Position numbers and translations under genes: made by a program. Below the pieces are notes generated by a model, which was given only the letters and a program-made list of their open reading frames with translations, was not told where the DNA came from and did not search any database. Positions 25,748-33,681 of a stretch of 64,000 bases of DNA are shown here, piece by piece. Position 1 is the first letter of the stretch. Each line of letters starts with the position of its first letter. The DNA is from Mesorhizobium sp. (GTDB lineage: Bacteria > Pseudomonadota > Alphaproteobacteria > Rhizobiales > Rhizobiaceae). The DNA is taken from NCBI RefSeq assembly GCF_023954305.1, contig NZ_JAMLIG010000001.1:2480001-2544000 (forward strand), read 5' to 3'.

Positions 25748-26179
25748 TCAGGCGAGGTCGGTTCGGGCGAAGTCATCGCCCTTGTAGGCGAGCGGGACGC
25801 CAAGCGATTTCGCGCAGGCGTAGGCGAAGCAGTCGCCGAAGTTCAATGCCGCTGGGTGTCCGACGAGCTTGCCGAAAAGGGCACTCGCTTCGATCGCGGC
25901 GGCGCCGATGTCCGGCGTTATCTCGACGTCACTCGCTTCCAGCCAGGCGAGAAAGGTGTCCACTGTCTGGCGGGCTTGCGTAACGATTTCGGCAGTTGGT
26001 CTTTGGTTTCCCGCAGCCATGGCTTTCACCCGAGCCATTGCCGTTGTCGCTTCGTAGCGGACGAGGGGTGACACGGAGATTCGATCAGCCTTCATGTTCC
26101 GAAGTCGTTCGATCTGCTGTTGGCTATCCGCTTCCCGGGCAAGCACGGCGACAATGACCGAGGCGTCGAGGAAAATCAC
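25748..26179 (-). CDS. VapC-type PIN-domain toxin
   Basis: A 143-residue PIN-domain ribonuclease with acidic residues Asp5 (IFLDASVIV), Glu43 (VRYEATTA), Asp116 (NFGDCFAYA) and Asp135/136 (KGDDF). VapC proteins typically cut tRNA or rRNA loops. I chose GTG 26179 because its GTGA overlaps the antitoxin stop and GGGG lies 6 nt upstream; another GTG at 26191 would add four residues. It converges on the mazF-like gene, with 36 nt between the stops. Confidence 0.88.
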   Translation of the reverse strand: MIFLDASVIVAVLAREADSQQQIERLRNMKADRISVSPLVRYEATTAMARVKAMAAGNQRPTAEIVTQARQTVDTFLAWLEASDVEITPDIGAAAIEASALFGKLVGHPAALNFGDCFAYACAKSLGVPLAYKGDDFARTDLA

Positions 26180-26421
26180 AGGTCGCCCCACATCTCGTCG
26201 GTGAACTTCTTCATGTCGAATGTCGGATCGCTTTCGCCCATCGCATCCGCCATGGCCAACGCTCGGTTCAGTAGGTCATCATCGTTCGACCTGTCGCGCG
26301 TGCGCGCCAGTTCGTTCTTCAACGCTTGCCGCACGGCGTCCTTCTTGGTCGCCGACCTGGTCGCCTTCTGGAGCTCGGTTGCGAGAGCATCGACCTCGTC
26401 GTCGCGGATGAAGAGAGCCAT
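26176..26421 (-). CDS. VapB-type antitoxin (ribbon-helix-helix)
   Basis: An 81-residue protein starting MALFIRDDEVDALATELQ with KKDAVRQALKNELA, the pattern of short VapB/PSK transcription-factor-type antitoxins. The C-terminal part (MKKFTDEMWGDL) would wrap the toxin. AGGAG lies 8 nt before ATG 26421. It is the first gene of the pair and sits directly behind a set of TCGGATAT repeats. Confidence 0.85.
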   Translation of the reverse strand: MALFIRDDEVDALATELQKATRSATKKDAVRQALKNELARTRDRSNDDDLLNRALAMADAMGESDPTFDMKKFTDEMWGDL

Positions 26422-26473
26422 CGGATATCTCCTTCGGATATCCAGATATACGCCTCGGATATATGGCGCGCAA
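26421..26473 (-). promoter_or_regulatory. Promoter and repeated operator of the vapBC-like pair
   Basis: On the minus strand TTGCGC (26468-26473) and TATATC (26445-26450) are separated by 17 nt. TCGGATAT occurs three times on the plus strand (26421, 26434, 26455), spanning the promoter and the ribosome site. Such reiterated sites are expected for a ribbon-helix-helix antitoxin that represses its own operon. Confidence 0.6.
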
Positions 26474-26480
26474 TAGAAAG

Positions 26481-26502
26481 GGGCGAGCCTCGCGGCCCGC
26501 CC
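26481..26502 (-). terminator. Terminator-like hairpin after the ribose-type binding-protein gene
   Basis: A 9-bp stem with one mismatch (GGGCGAGCC with GGCCCGCCC, 4-nt loop) is followed on the minus strand by CTTTCTATT. It lies 27 nt past the binding-protein stop codon and directly upstream of the vapB promoter, so it would insulate the toxin-antitoxin pair from the transport operon. Confidence 0.6.
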
Positions 26503-26528
26503 TTCTCGTTCAGTCGCTTGGATATTGG

Positions 26529-27581
26529 CTACTTCGCGTTCGGGTTCGGCATCCAGGCCGGCATGGCGACATCGGCATGGGCGAACTGCGGCAGCTTGGC
26601 CGACAGCTCTTCCATGTTCTTGATGTCGTTGTCGTTCAAATCCTTCTGCGTGATCAGGGTCGGCGGCACGATCACCTGCTTGCCCGGGTCCTCGCCGGCC
26701 AGGAGCATGGCGAGCGCGCGGACGGAGACCTGACCGACGACGGCCGGGTTGGTGGCCGCGGTCGCGGCCCAGGCGCTGCCCGGCTCGCGCATCGCTGAGA
26801 TGTCGGCGGTCGAGATGTCGGCCGAGTAGATCTTCACCGAGGACGACAGTCCGGCCTCGTCGACGGCGATCTTCACGCCCTTGGCGAACTCGTCATACGG
26901 CGCGAACATGACCGTGATGTCCGGATTGGCCGAGACGACCGAGCGCGCCTGGTTGGCGACCGAATTGGCGATCGGATTGTCGAGCGTGCCGAACATGGCG
27001 ACCTCGTTGATGCCCGGGTACTTCTTCTTGAACTCGACCCAGGTCTCGTTGCGGCGGTCGAGCGGGGCGATGCCGGCGACGTAGACATAGCCCGCCTTCC
27101 AGCTCTCGCCATTGTCCTTGATCGCCTGCTCGAGCGCGAGGCGGGCGAGGTCGCGGTCGGACTGCTCGATCTGCGGGATCTTGTCGTTCTCGACATTGAC
27201 GTCGAAGGCGACGACCTTGATGCCGGCGTCCACCGCGCGCTGGGCGGCTTCCTTCATCGATTCCGTCAATCCGTGCTGGATGATGATGCCCTGGACGCCC
27301 AGCGCGATGGCCTGGTCGACCATGTCGGCCTGGAGGGCGGCGTCCTGGCGGCTGTCGAACACCTGGAGCTGCACGCCCAGCGCCTTGGCCTGCGATTCCA
27401 CGCCGGCGAGATACGCCTGGAAGAAGTCGCCGGTCGACAGATAGCGCACCAGCGCGATCTTGACGTCGCCGGGCTTGTCGAAGGGGGCGGGCTTGTCCTG
27501 CGCCAGCGCCGGCATGCCGAGAAGGGCCGAGCCGGCGGCGAGCGCAAGGCCGAGCTTAGAGAATGTCCTGCGGGTGATCAT
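26529..27581 (-). CDS. Ribose-type ABC transporter substrate-binding protein
   Basis: A 350-residue periplasmic binding protein (PBP type 1 sugar fold). The N-terminus MITRRTFSKLGLALAAGSAL has a twin-arginine motif, so export may be Tat-dependent. Mature features are KIALVRYLSTGDFFQAYLAG, GVQGIIIQHG and VVAFDVNVEND. GGAGGAAAG precedes ATG 27581. It is the third gene of an ATPase-permease-binding protein operon divergent from mtnK-mtnA, so methylthioribose, 5-deoxyribose or a related pentose is the likely ligand (inference). Confidence 0.88.
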   Translation of the reverse strand: MITRRTFSKLGLALAAGSALLGMPALAQDKPAPFDKPGDVKIALVRYLSTGDFFQAYLAGVESQAKALGVQLQVFDSRQDAALQADMVDQAIALGVQGIIIQHGLTESMKEAAQRAVDAGIKVVAFDVNVENDKIPQIEQSDRDLARLALEQAIKDNGESWKAGYVYVAGIAPLDRRNETWVEFKKKYPGINEVAMFGTLDNPIANSVANQARSVVSANPDITVMFAPYDEFAKGVKIAVDEAGLSSSVKIYSADISTADISAMREPGSAWAATAATNPAVVGQVSVRALAMLLAGEDPGKQVIVPPTLITQKDLNDNDIKNMEELSAKLPQFAHADVAMPAWMPNPNAK

Positions 27582-27618
27582 CTGCTTTCCTCCACCTGAG
27601 ACCTGGTTTGAACGATGG

Positions 27619-28623
27619 CTAGCGGGCGGTCCGACCCGACAGCGAGAAGGTGAACACGAGCGCAACGACGAGCACCGCGCCCTTGACGAAATCCTGCGTG
27701 TAGTAGGGGACATTCATCATGGTGAGGCCCTGCAGAAGAACGCCGACAAATAGCGCGCCGATGGCTGTGCCAAAAGCATTGGGCTTCGAAGCTCCGAGCA
27801 CGGCGTAGCCGATCAGTGCGGCCGCGACCGCATCGAGCAGAAGATTGTTCCCCGAGGCGATGTCGCCGCGTCCAAGGCGGGCTGCGAGCAGGATTCCGCC
27901 GATGGAGGCGAAGACCCCGGAGATGATGTAGGCCCAGATCTTGTAGGCGCGCACCGGCGCGCCGGCGAATTCCGCGGCGCGTGCGTTGGAGCCCACCGCA
28001 TACATCAGCCGGCCGAAGCGGGTGTATTCGAGGAAGAACCAGATCAGCACGGCGAGAACGATCAGCACCACGACCGAGGCCGGCACCAGGTTCGGCAGGA
28101 TGAAGTCGAAGCGGTGGCGGCCGAGCGCCAGAAAGGCGGGATCGAACTGACCAGTCGCCGTGGAGCCGTCCGGCATCGTCATTCCCGCGGCGATCGAGCG
28201 TCCCTCTGTCGGGATGCGTTGCAGGCCGACGAGCAGGAACATCATGCCAAGCGTCGCCAGCAGGTCGGGCACCCGCAGATAGCAGATGATGATGCCATTG
28301 ATCAGTCCGACAAGCGCGCCGATGGCCAGGCAGACGAGCACTGCCACCAGCGCGTTCTGCTCGAGCACGATCATGACGTAAGCAGCCGCCATCATTGCGC
28401 TGGTGGCGATCGAGCCGATCGAGAGATCGAAGCCGCCGACGACCAGGGTCGCGGTGACACCCAGCGCCAGGATGCCGGTCAGCGACACGGATTGCAGGAT
28501 GAAGACCGCCGCCTGGGGCGAGGTAAAGCCGCTCGTCGTCAGCGAGAAGAAGACTACCAGCCCGGCCAGCAGCGCCAGGAAGCCGTAACGGATGGCAAAC
28601 TCGCGCAGGTTCAAATCATGCAC
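27619..28623 (-). CDS. Ribose-type ABC transporter permease (RbsC family)
   Basis: A 334-residue membrane protein with 8-10 hydrophobic helices. Family motifs are TATLVVGGFDLSIGS, LINGIIICYLRVPDLLATLG and AVGSNARAAEFAGAPV. I chose GTG 28623 because conserved sequence begins there (HDLNLREFAIRYG); it lies 13 nt after the ATPase stop codon. A longer frame exists but its extra sequence overlaps the ATPase gene. Confidence 0.85.
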   Translation of the reverse strand: MHDLNLREFAIRYGFLALLAGLVVFFSLTTSGFTSPQAAVFILQSVSLTGILALGVTATLVVGGFDLSIGSIATSAMMAAAYVMIVLEQNALVAVLVCLAIGALVGLINGIIICYLRVPDLLATLGMMFLLVGLQRIPTEGRSIAAGMTMPDGSTATGQFDPAFLALGRHRFDFILPNLVPASVVVLIVLAVLIWFFLEYTRFGRLMYAVGSNARAAEFAGAPVRAYKIWAYIISGVFASIGGILLAARLGRGDIASGNNLLLDAVAAALIGYAVLGASKPNAFGTAIGALFVGVLLQGLTMMNVPYYTQDFVKGAVLVVALVFTFSLSGRTAR

Positions 28624-28636
28624 TCCGAAATCGTCA

Positions 28637-30184
28637 TCAGGCCGCTCCCCGCTGGCCGCGCCCGGCCACTTCGGCGAGCAGCCGGTCCATGTCGACGCCA
28701 CGGTTGACGTGCTCGCCGACCAGCGTGTGCTCCGACATCACCAGGATGCGGTCCGCCGTCTCCAGCGCCTCGTCGAGCTCGGTCACGAACAGCACGGTCG
28801 CGCGGCTGCCGGACGTGGCGCGCAGCTTCGACGCAATGTCGTGGCGCGCCGCGATGTCGACGCCCTGGAATGGCTCGTCCAGGATGAGCAAGCGGGAGGG
28901 CTCGGCGAGCCAGCGGGCGACCATCGTCTTCTGCTGGTTTCCGCCGGAGAGCGCATACATCTCGTCACGCTCGCTGCGGCAGACGATGCCGAGTTCGGCG
29001 ATCTGCTCGCGGGCGCGCTGGCGCTCGGCGCGGCGGCGGACGATGGCGAGGTTCGACAGCCCCCGCAGAAAGGGCAGGCTGACATTGCGGGCGAGATTGA
29101 ACTCGGGAACGATGCCGTTGTCGGCGCGGTCCTTCGCCACCAGGAAAACGCCCTGCGCGATGGCATCGGCGGGGCTGGCAGGCAGATAGGGCCGGCCGTC
29201 GAGCCGCATCGTTCCCCCGACCGGCCGGCGCAGACCGAACAGCGTCTCGGCGAGCGCGGTCTTGCCGACGCCGACGAGGCCTGCGACTGCCACGATCTCG
29301 CCTTCGCCGAGGTCGAGGTTGAAAGGTTCGGCGCCAGCGCGAATGCGCAGCTCCTCCGCGCCGAAGACCGGGGCGTGTGCCGGACGGGCGTCGACGGTCC
29401 CGTGACCGGCCTTGCGGCCGAGCATGGCGTCGACGGCGCCGGAATAGTCGAGCGGCTTGGCCTCGAAGCGGCCCGCGATCGCGCCGTCGCGCAGGCTGAC
29501 AATGCGGTCGGCGAGGCGGCGGATGTCGGACATGCGATGCGAGATGTAGAGGATGGCAACGCCGTCGGCGCGCAGCCGGTCGATCAGCGCAAACAGCCGG
29601 TCGGCCTCGTTGGATGAGAGCGACGAGGTCGGTTCGTCGAGGATCAGCACCTGCGGGCGGCGTGCCATGGCGCGCGCAATGGCGACGAGCTGCCGGTCGG
29701 CGAGGGTCAGATCGGTGACCTCCTTCGAAAGATCGAGCCCCAGGCCCATGCGGTCGGCGACCTCCCGAGCTTCGCGGCGGATACGGCGCGGGTTCAAGAG
29801 CAGCGGCGCACCCTTGCCGCTCAGCCGGTCGAGCGTCAGGTTGGAAGCGACGTCGAGCGCCGGCACCACGCCGTCATTGATCGCCTGGTGGACGGTGACC
29901 ACCCCGGCGCGCATCGCCTCGGCGGGCGTGGAGGGGGCGAAAAGGTTGCCCGCCAGTTCAATCGTGCCGCCGTCGGCGGAGTGGATGCCGCTGACAATCT
30001 TGACGAGGGTCGACTTGCCGGCGCCGTTGGCACCCATCAACACGGTCACTTCGCCGGCATGCAAAGCGAGATCCACGCCCCTCAGCACCCGATTGGGCCC
30101 GAACGACTTCATCAAGCCCTTGACGACAAAGACCGGCGTGCTTGGCAATTCTTCCTCCAAGGCTGACGCTACGAACCGTGCCAT
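28637..30184 (-). CDS. Ribose-type ABC transporter ATP-binding protein (RbsA/MglA family)
   Basis: A 515-residue tandem ATPase. The first half has Walker A GANGAGKSTLVK and signature-like LTLADRQLVAIARAM; the second has GLVGVGKTALAE and LSGGNQQKTMVARW. ATG 30184 lies at the edge of a perfect inverted repeat and lacks a good ribosome site. A TTG about 12 codons further in is preceded by GAGGAAGAA and could be the true start. The gene is first in the importer operon and divergent from mtnK. Confidence 0.88.
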   Translation of the reverse strand: MARFVASALEEELPSTPVFVVKGLMKSFGPNRVLRGVDLALHAGEVTVLMGANGAGKSTLVKIVSGIHSADGGTIELAGNLFAPSTPAEAMRAGVVTVHQAINDGVVPALDVASNLTLDRLSGKGAPLLLNPRRIRREAREVADRMGLGLDLSKEVTDLTLADRQLVAIARAMARRPQVLILDEPTSSLSSNEADRLFALIDRLRADGVAILYISHRMSDIRRLADRIVSLRDGAIAGRFEAKPLDYSGAVDAMLGRKAGHGTVDARPAHAPVFGAEELRIRAGAEPFNLDLGEGEIVAVAGLVGVGKTALAETLFGLRRPVGGTMRLDGRPYLPASPADAIAQGVFLVAKDRADNGIVPEFNLARNVSLPFLRGLSNLAIVRRRAERQRAREQIAELGIVCRSERDEMYALSGGNQQKTMVARWLAEPSRLLILDEPFQGVDIAARHDIASKLRATSGSRATVLFVTELDEALETADRILVMSEHTLVGEHVNRGVDMDRLLAEVAGRGQRGAA

Positions 30185-30210
30185 CAATTGTCAACTGGAT
30201 TGACAATTGA
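30184..30210. promoter_or_regulatory. Perfect inverted repeat between the importer and mtnK: probable shared operator
   Basis: TCAATTGTCAA-N5-TTGACAATTGA is a perfect 11-bp inverted repeat. It contains TTGACA on both strands, and a second TTGACA follows at 30207. It sits at the start of the leftward ATPase gene and 63 nt before mtnK. This layout suits one regulator controlling both directions; no regulator gene of obvious fit is adjacent. Confidence 0.7.
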
Positions 30211-30272
30211 CAGTATGACTTCTAGCGTCTCCCCCGCTCTCCTCCATTCGGGAGGACCAGGGGAGTCGGATC

Positions 30273-31541
30273 ATGACGGATGCGCCCTATCAGGCGTTGA
30301 CGATCGACACGCTGTCGGCACGCCTCGGCGGCATCGACGCGTTGAGCAGCCGCATCGGCCCGCCGTCGTCATGGCGCTCGCGCGAGGTCGGCGACGGCAA
30401 TCTCAATCTCGTCTTCATCGTCGAGGGCGAGCGCGGCTCGATCATCGTCAAACAGGCTCTGCCTTACGTGCGCCTGGTCGGCGAGAGCTGGCCGCTGCCG
30501 CTCAAGCGTTCCTTCTTCGAGTATCACGCGCTGGTGCGGCAGGAGGCGCGCGCCGGCAAGGGCACGGTGCCCAACGTCTGCCACTACGACGAGAGCCAGG
30601 CGCTCATCGTCATGGAATACCTCACCCCGCACGTCATCCTGCGCCGGTCGCTGATCGAGGGCCGGATCACGCCGCGCATCGCCGAAGACCTCGGCCTGTT
30701 CATGGCGCGTACGCTGTTCCGCGGATCGGACCTGGCGATGAGCGCGCGCGAGCGCAAGGCCGACCTGGCGCTCTTCGCCGGCAATGTCGAACTGTGCGAC
30801 ATCACGGAAAACCTCGTCTTCACCGATCCCTATTTCGGCGCACCGCTGAACCGGCACACCAGCCCCGAGCTCGATGGGATCGTGGCGGAACTGCGCGCCG
30901 ACCGCGACCTGAAGGTCGAGGCGCAGGCGCTGAAGCACCTCTTCGCGGCGAAGGCCGAGACGCTGCTGCATGGCGATCTGCACTCCGGCTCGGTCATGGT
31001 GACGGAAACAGACACGCGGGTCATAGATCCCGAATTTGCCTTCTACGGCCCGATCGCCTTCGACGTCGGCATGCTGCTGGCCAACTACTGGATGGCCTAT
31101 TTCGCCGCGCGCGGGCACGAGGGCGCGGAGCCGCGAGACGAGATGCGCCGCTGGTTGCTCACCGTGATCACCGACACCTGGCAGGTCTTCCACGACGAGT
31201 TCGCGCGGCTGTGGCGCACCGAACGCAACGGGATGCTTTACGCCGCGACCCTGTTCGAAGACCAGGACGACGCGCTTGGAGCCGAGCAAGCCCTGCAGCG
31301 CGTGCTCGGCGACGTTTTCACCGACATGCTCGGCTTCGCCGGCGTCGAGATGCACCGGCGCATCCTCGGGCTCGCCCATAATGCCGATTTCGAGGAGATC
31401 GCCGACCGGGGCCTGCGGGGGCAATGCGAGACCCGGGCGCTGAAACTCGGCCGTCATCTGGCGGTCAACCGCCGCCACATCCGTTCGCTCGCCGAGGTGA
31501 ACGGACTGGCGGCACGTCTCGACGAAGGAGCAGTTGCGTGA
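30273..31541 (+). CDS. mtnK: S-methyl-5-thioribose kinase
   Basis: A 422-residue kinase phosphorylating methylthioribose at C1 in the methionine salvage pathway. It may also act on 5-deoxyribose. Landmarks are the nucleotide loop VGDGNLNLVFIV (about 39-50), the Lys in SIIVKQALPYVR, the catalytic HGDLHSGSVM and the DFG-equivalent VIDPEFAFYGP. GGGGAG precedes ATG 30273. Its stop overlaps the mtnA start (GTGA), so the two are translationally coupled. Confidence 0.93.
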   Translation: MTDAPYQALTIDTLSARLGGIDALSSRIGPPSSWRSREVGDGNLNLVFIVEGERGSIIVKQALPYVRLVGESWPLPLKRSFFEYHALVRQEARAGKGTVPNVCHYDESQALIVMEYLTPHVILRRSLIEGRITPRIAEDLGLFMARTLFRGSDLAMSARERKADLALFAGNVELCDITENLVFTDPYFGAPLNRHTSPELDGIVAELRADRDLKVEAQALKHLFAAKAETLLHGDLHSGSVMVTETDTRVIDPEFAFYGPIAFDVGMLLANYWMAYFAARGHEGAEPRDEMRRWLLTVITDTWQVFHDEFARLWRTERNGMLYAATLFEDQDDALGAEQALQRVLGDVFTDMLGFAGVEMHRRILGLAHNADFEEIADRGLRGQCETRALKLGRHLAVNRRHIRSLAEVNGLAARLDEGAVA

Positions 31542-32635
31542 AGGTCGGCGAACGCCATTACCGGACGATCTGGCTGAACGAGGACGGCTGGTCCGTCGAC
31601 ATCATCGACCAGCGCAAGCTGCCGCACGACTTCGTGGTCGTGACGGCGCGGTCGATGGCCGAAATCGCCGTGGCAATCCGGGACATGTGGGTGCGGGGCG
31701 CGCCTTTGATCGGCGTCGCCGCCGCCTATGGAGTCGCCTTGCAGATGCGCGCCGATCCGTCGGACGCTTCGCTGGACGAGGCCTGGGAACGGCTGCACGA
31801 GACCCGTCCGACGGCGATCAATCTGCGCTGGGCGCTGGACGCGATGCGGGCCTATCTCAAGCCGCTCGCACCGGCGGAGCGTGCGGCTTCCGCCTATGCC
31901 AGGGCAGCGGAGATCGCCGACGAGGACGTCGAACTCAACCGCGCGATCGGCCGCAACGGGCTGGAGATCATCCGCGAGATCGCGGCGACGAAGAAGCCCG
32001 GCGAGCCGGTCAACATCCTCACCCACTGCAATGCCGGCTGGCTCGCCACCGTCGACTACGGCACCGCGACCTCGCCGATCTATCTGGCGGCGGAGGCGGG
32101 AATCCCGGTCCACGTCTATGTCGACGAGACGCGGCCGCGCAACCAGGGCGCCTTCCTCACTGCCTGGGAACTCGCCGGCCACGGCGTGCCGCACACGCTG
32201 ATCGTCGACAATGCCGGGGGCCACCTGATGCAGCGCGGCGCGGTCGACATGGTGATCGTCGGCACCGACCGCACGACCGCGCAAGGCGACGTCTGCAACA
32301 AGATCGGCACCTATCTCAAGGCACTCGCCGCGCATGACAACGACGTGCCGTTCTACGTCGCGCTGCCATCGCCGACAATCGACTGGACGGTGCACGACGG
32401 CGTGGCGGAAATCCCGATCGAGGAACGGTCGGCCGACGAGGTGTCGCTGGTGGCCGGCCGCAGCGAAGACGGGTCGGTGCGGACGGTGCGCATCTCGCCG
32501 GAGGCGACGCCGGCGGCCAATCCGGCCTTCGACGTAACGCCGGCCAGGCTGGTCACCGGGCTCATCACCGAACGCGGCGTGGCAAAGGCTTCCGCCGAGG
32601 GACTCGCGGCGCTGTTTCCCGAACGGGCCCGCTGA
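31538..32635 (+). CDS. mtnA: S-methyl-5-thioribose-1-phosphate isomerase
   Basis: A 365-residue isomerase converting methylthioribose-1-phosphate to the ribulose form. Family motifs are RGAPLIGVAAAYGVAL, the Cys in ILTHCNAGWLATVDYGTA and the Asp in VIVGTDRTTAQGDVCNKIGTY. It starts with GTG at 31538, overlapping mtnK by 4 nt. Later salvage genes (mtnB, C, D, X) are not adjacent, so the product may go to an aldolase shunt. It converges on a LysR gene, with 3 nt between the stops. Confidence 0.94.
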   Translation: MKVGERHYRTIWLNEDGWSVDIIDQRKLPHDFVVVTARSMAEIAVAIRDMWVRGAPLIGVAAAYGVALQMRADPSDASLDEAWERLHETRPTAINLRWALDAMRAYLKPLAPAERAASAYARAAEIADEDVELNRAIGRNGLEIIREIAATKKPGEPVNILTHCNAGWLATVDYGTATSPIYLAAEAGIPVHVYVDETRPRNQGAFLTAWELAGHGVPHTLIVDNAGGHLMQRGAVDMVIVGTDRTTAQGDVCNKIGTYLKALAAHDNDVPFYVALPSPTIDWTVHDGVAEIPIEERSADEVSLVAGRSEDGSVRTVRISPEATPAANPAFDVTPARLVTGLITERGVAKASAEGLAALFPERAR

Positions 32636-32638
32636 GAG

Positions 32639-33550
32639 TCAGGGCTTCTCCTCACCGCTGTAGACTTTTAGCGCGGTCGCAACCTGCATGGCGAAGCGCG
32701 CCGAACCCACGGGCAGCGTGCGGCCGCGCATCTGGCCGAGGATCAGATTGCCCGGCGGCAGGTCGCGCTCCGAGATCGGCCGGAACACCAGGCGCGGATC
32801 GCCAAAGCCGGTGAGGCCGATGGGGATCTGGAAGCCGATCACTCGCTCATGCAGCACGTAGTGTCGGATGAGTTCGAAGCTCTCGGTCTCAAGGATCGGG
32901 GCGACGCGGCGCGAACTGCGCCGGGCCGCGAAGTCGAGCAGATGGCGCACGCCGTATTTCGCCGAAGGCGCGATATGCGGCGTGTCGAGGCAGTCGCGCA
33001 ACCTGATCTCCGGCTTGTCGGCCAGCGGGTGGTCGGCGCGCATGACGACGTTCACCGCCTGGGGAATGGTCTCGATCACCTGGAAGTCGACCAGGTAGAC
33101 CGGCTCGAAGACGAGCGCCAGGTCGCTCGAATAGGCGGCGAGTTCCTGCTCGGCCTGGGCGCGGTCGCGGATATTGACGGTGAAGGTCACGCCCGGATGC
33201 TCGATCCTGTAGCGGGCGATCTGCTGTGGCAGGAAATAGGGCAGGAGCGCCTGCGAGCAGGCGATCGAGACATGGCCGCGCCGCTCGCCTGTCAGGTCCG
33301 CCACCTGGCTCTGCACGCGCGACAGGTCGGACAGCGTGGCGCGGTAGTGGTGCAGCACCAGCTCGCCCGCCGGATTGAGCCGCACACCGCCGGGAAGGCG
33401 TTCGAACAGTTCCGTTCCGAATTCGTCCTCGAAGCGGTTGATGCGGCGCACGAGCGCCGACGCCGTGATGTTCATGTCCTCGGCGGCGCGGCGCATGGAG
33501 CCGGCGCGGGCGACCGCCTCGATCAGGCGAAAGTTCTGGAGGTGACGCAT
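32639..33550 (-). CDS. LysR family transcriptional regulator
   Basis: A 303-residue regulator with an N-terminal helix-turn-helix (MRHLQNFRLIEAVARAGSMR, then RAAEDMNITASALVRRINRF) and a periplasmic-binding-protein-like effector domain. It is divergent from atzF across a 131-bp gap holding a TGCA-N5-TGCA palindrome. That position is typical for a LysR activator of the neighbouring operon, here allophanate/biuret catabolism. The effector is unknown. Confidence 0.9.
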   Translation of the reverse strand: MRHLQNFRLIEAVARAGSMRRAAEDMNITASALVRRINRFEDEFGTELFERLPGGVRLNPAGELVLHHYRATLSDLSRVQSQVADLTGERRGHVSIACSQALLPYFLPQQIARYRIEHPGVTFTVNIRDRAQAEQELAAYSSDLALVFEPVYLVDFQVIETIPQAVNVVMRADHPLADKPEIRLRDCLDTPHIAPSAKYGVRHLLDFAARRSSRRVAPILETESFELIRHYVLHERVIGFQIPIGLTGFGDPRLVFRPISERDLPPGNLILGQMRGRTLPVGSARFAMQVATALKVYSGEEKP

Positions 33551-33569
33551 CCGGCAGCCCCTAGCGCAT

Positions 33570-33625
33570 GGTGCATTTTTTGCACCGCATTGGTGAATTC
33601 ATAGCATTTTTCGCCAACGCGAAAA
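33570..33625. promoter_or_regulatory. LysR-type operator region between lysR and atzF
   Basis: GGTGCA-N5-TGCACC (33570-33586) contains a T-N11-A LysR box. A second inverted repeat TTTTCGC-N4-GCGAAAA lies at 33608-33625. Both are in the divergent gap, and the first lies 20 nt from the LysR start and about 95 nt upstream of atzF, as expected for a recognition site. The half-sites have the opposite order to an NtrC site, so NtrC is not suggested. Confidence 0.5.
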
Positions 33626-33681
33626 GCTGCATTGTTGACGAAGGGGCGAGGGGCGTCGCCCGGGGGCGTCAAGAACGATCG

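Noticed and set aside
33570..33586. GGTGCA-N5-TGCACC considered as an NtrC site for atzF.
   Set aside because: NtrC sites have the opposite half-site order (TGCACC-N-GGTGCA). The position and T-N11-A pattern fit a LysR site better.
33591..33606. TGGTGA-N5-TAGCA considered as a sigma-54 promoter of atzF.
   Set aside because: GG and GC are correctly spaced, but only 7 of 11 consensus bases match, so it is not separable from chance.
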